Source: an uncultured Bacteroides sp.
GTDB taxonomy: Bacteria; Bacteroidota; Bacteroidia; Bacteroidales; Bacteroidaceae
Length of the DNA stretch: 15,823 nt
Reading direction: 5' to 3'
NCBI GenBank assembly: GCA_905197435.1
Contig: CAJJYX010000065.1
Coordinates: 1-15,823 of the forward strand
Below the pieces are notes generated by a model, which was given only the letters and a program-made list of their open reading frames with translations, did no database searches and had not been told where the DNA came from. A program made the translations under genes and the position numbers. Shown here in pieces: positions 15,723 to 15,823 of this stretch (position 1 is its first letter; each line of letters starts with the position of its first letter).

Positions 15723-15745
15723 TCCCGGCATCGGCTCCCGGGATT
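15721..15745 (+). terminator. Hairpin overlapping the recO stop codon
   Basis: AATCCCGG at 15721-15728 pairs with CCGGGATT at 15738-15745 around a 9-base loop. The arm overlaps the recO TAA. The following TTATGGAATAAG is only weakly U-rich, so termination strength is uncertain. Confidence 0.5.
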
Positions 15746-15768
15746 TATGGAATAAGCCTTCCGTATTC

Positions 15769-15823
15769 GTTTCCACAAGCGGTTACTGCCGTTTCCACTT
15801 GTGGTTACTGCCGTTTCCACTTG
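15769..15823. repeat. 22-bp tandem array with dyad core, cut by the window edge
   Basis: Two full units, 15769-15790 and 15791-15812, and 11 bases of a third are visible. The unit is GTTTCCAC, then AAGCGG or TTGTGG, then TTACTGCC. The two full units differ at only three or four positions and the period is exactly 22. CCAC-TT-GTGG in the second unit is the dyad core, with GTTTCCAC and GTGGTTAC as near-symmetric arms. The array begins 46 bp after the recO stop and clearly continues beyond the window. Confidence 0.8.

Overview
The window looks like chromosomal DNA of a gut Bacteroides or a close relative in the Bacteroidales. The evidence is a SusC/SusD pair, a SusR-like membrane-spanning regulator, DUF3109, a LysO exporter encoded as two halves, and several copies of the Bacteroides -7 promoter element TAnnTTTG with a -33 TTTG where it can be placed. 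Few genes have a strong Shine-Dalgarno sequence. I cannot name the species.

Left part (1-1350): the last 34 codons of an unrecognised + strand gene are followed at once by a tandem array of 22-bp palindromic units (110-263). The split lysine exporter lysO (two - strand ORFs overlapping by ATGA) converges on that array. Centre-left (1350-7970): a - strand block of a periplasm-sensing TPR/HTH regulator, then susC, then susD, ending in a hairpin terminator. No glycoside hydrolase, lyase or peptidase lies beside it, so this is a minimal SusCD locus whose substrate cannot be read from the window.

Centre-right (8037-12050): housekeeping genes rnhB (+), corA (-), gpmI (+) and a DUF3109 cysteine-rich protein (+). 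A long inverted element built from 9-bp GCGGATTnn repeats separates gpmI from DUF3109. Right part (12100-15823): gyrB (-), rpsT (-) and tRNA-Glu(TTC) (-), the last two probably one transcript from a well-formed TTTG-N19-TACCTTTG promoter. recO (+) follows. A second 22-bp-period array of palindromic units starts 46 bp after recO and runs off the window edge.

Most of the window is conserved core genome plus one nutrient-uptake locus. The least explained elements are the two 22-bp arrays at the two ends, which share period and dyad design but not sequence. After them come the 9-bp-repeat inverted element, three TTGTAGA direct repeats upstream of susC, and alternative hairpins in the tRNA-Glu leader. 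I see no CRISPR array, transposase, phage gene or defence system. No gene-free stretch exceeds 300 bp. The longest are 106-332 (mostly array), 6098-6316 (susC control region), 9579-9845 (corA and gpmI leaders) and 14705-14993 (tRNA and recO promoters).
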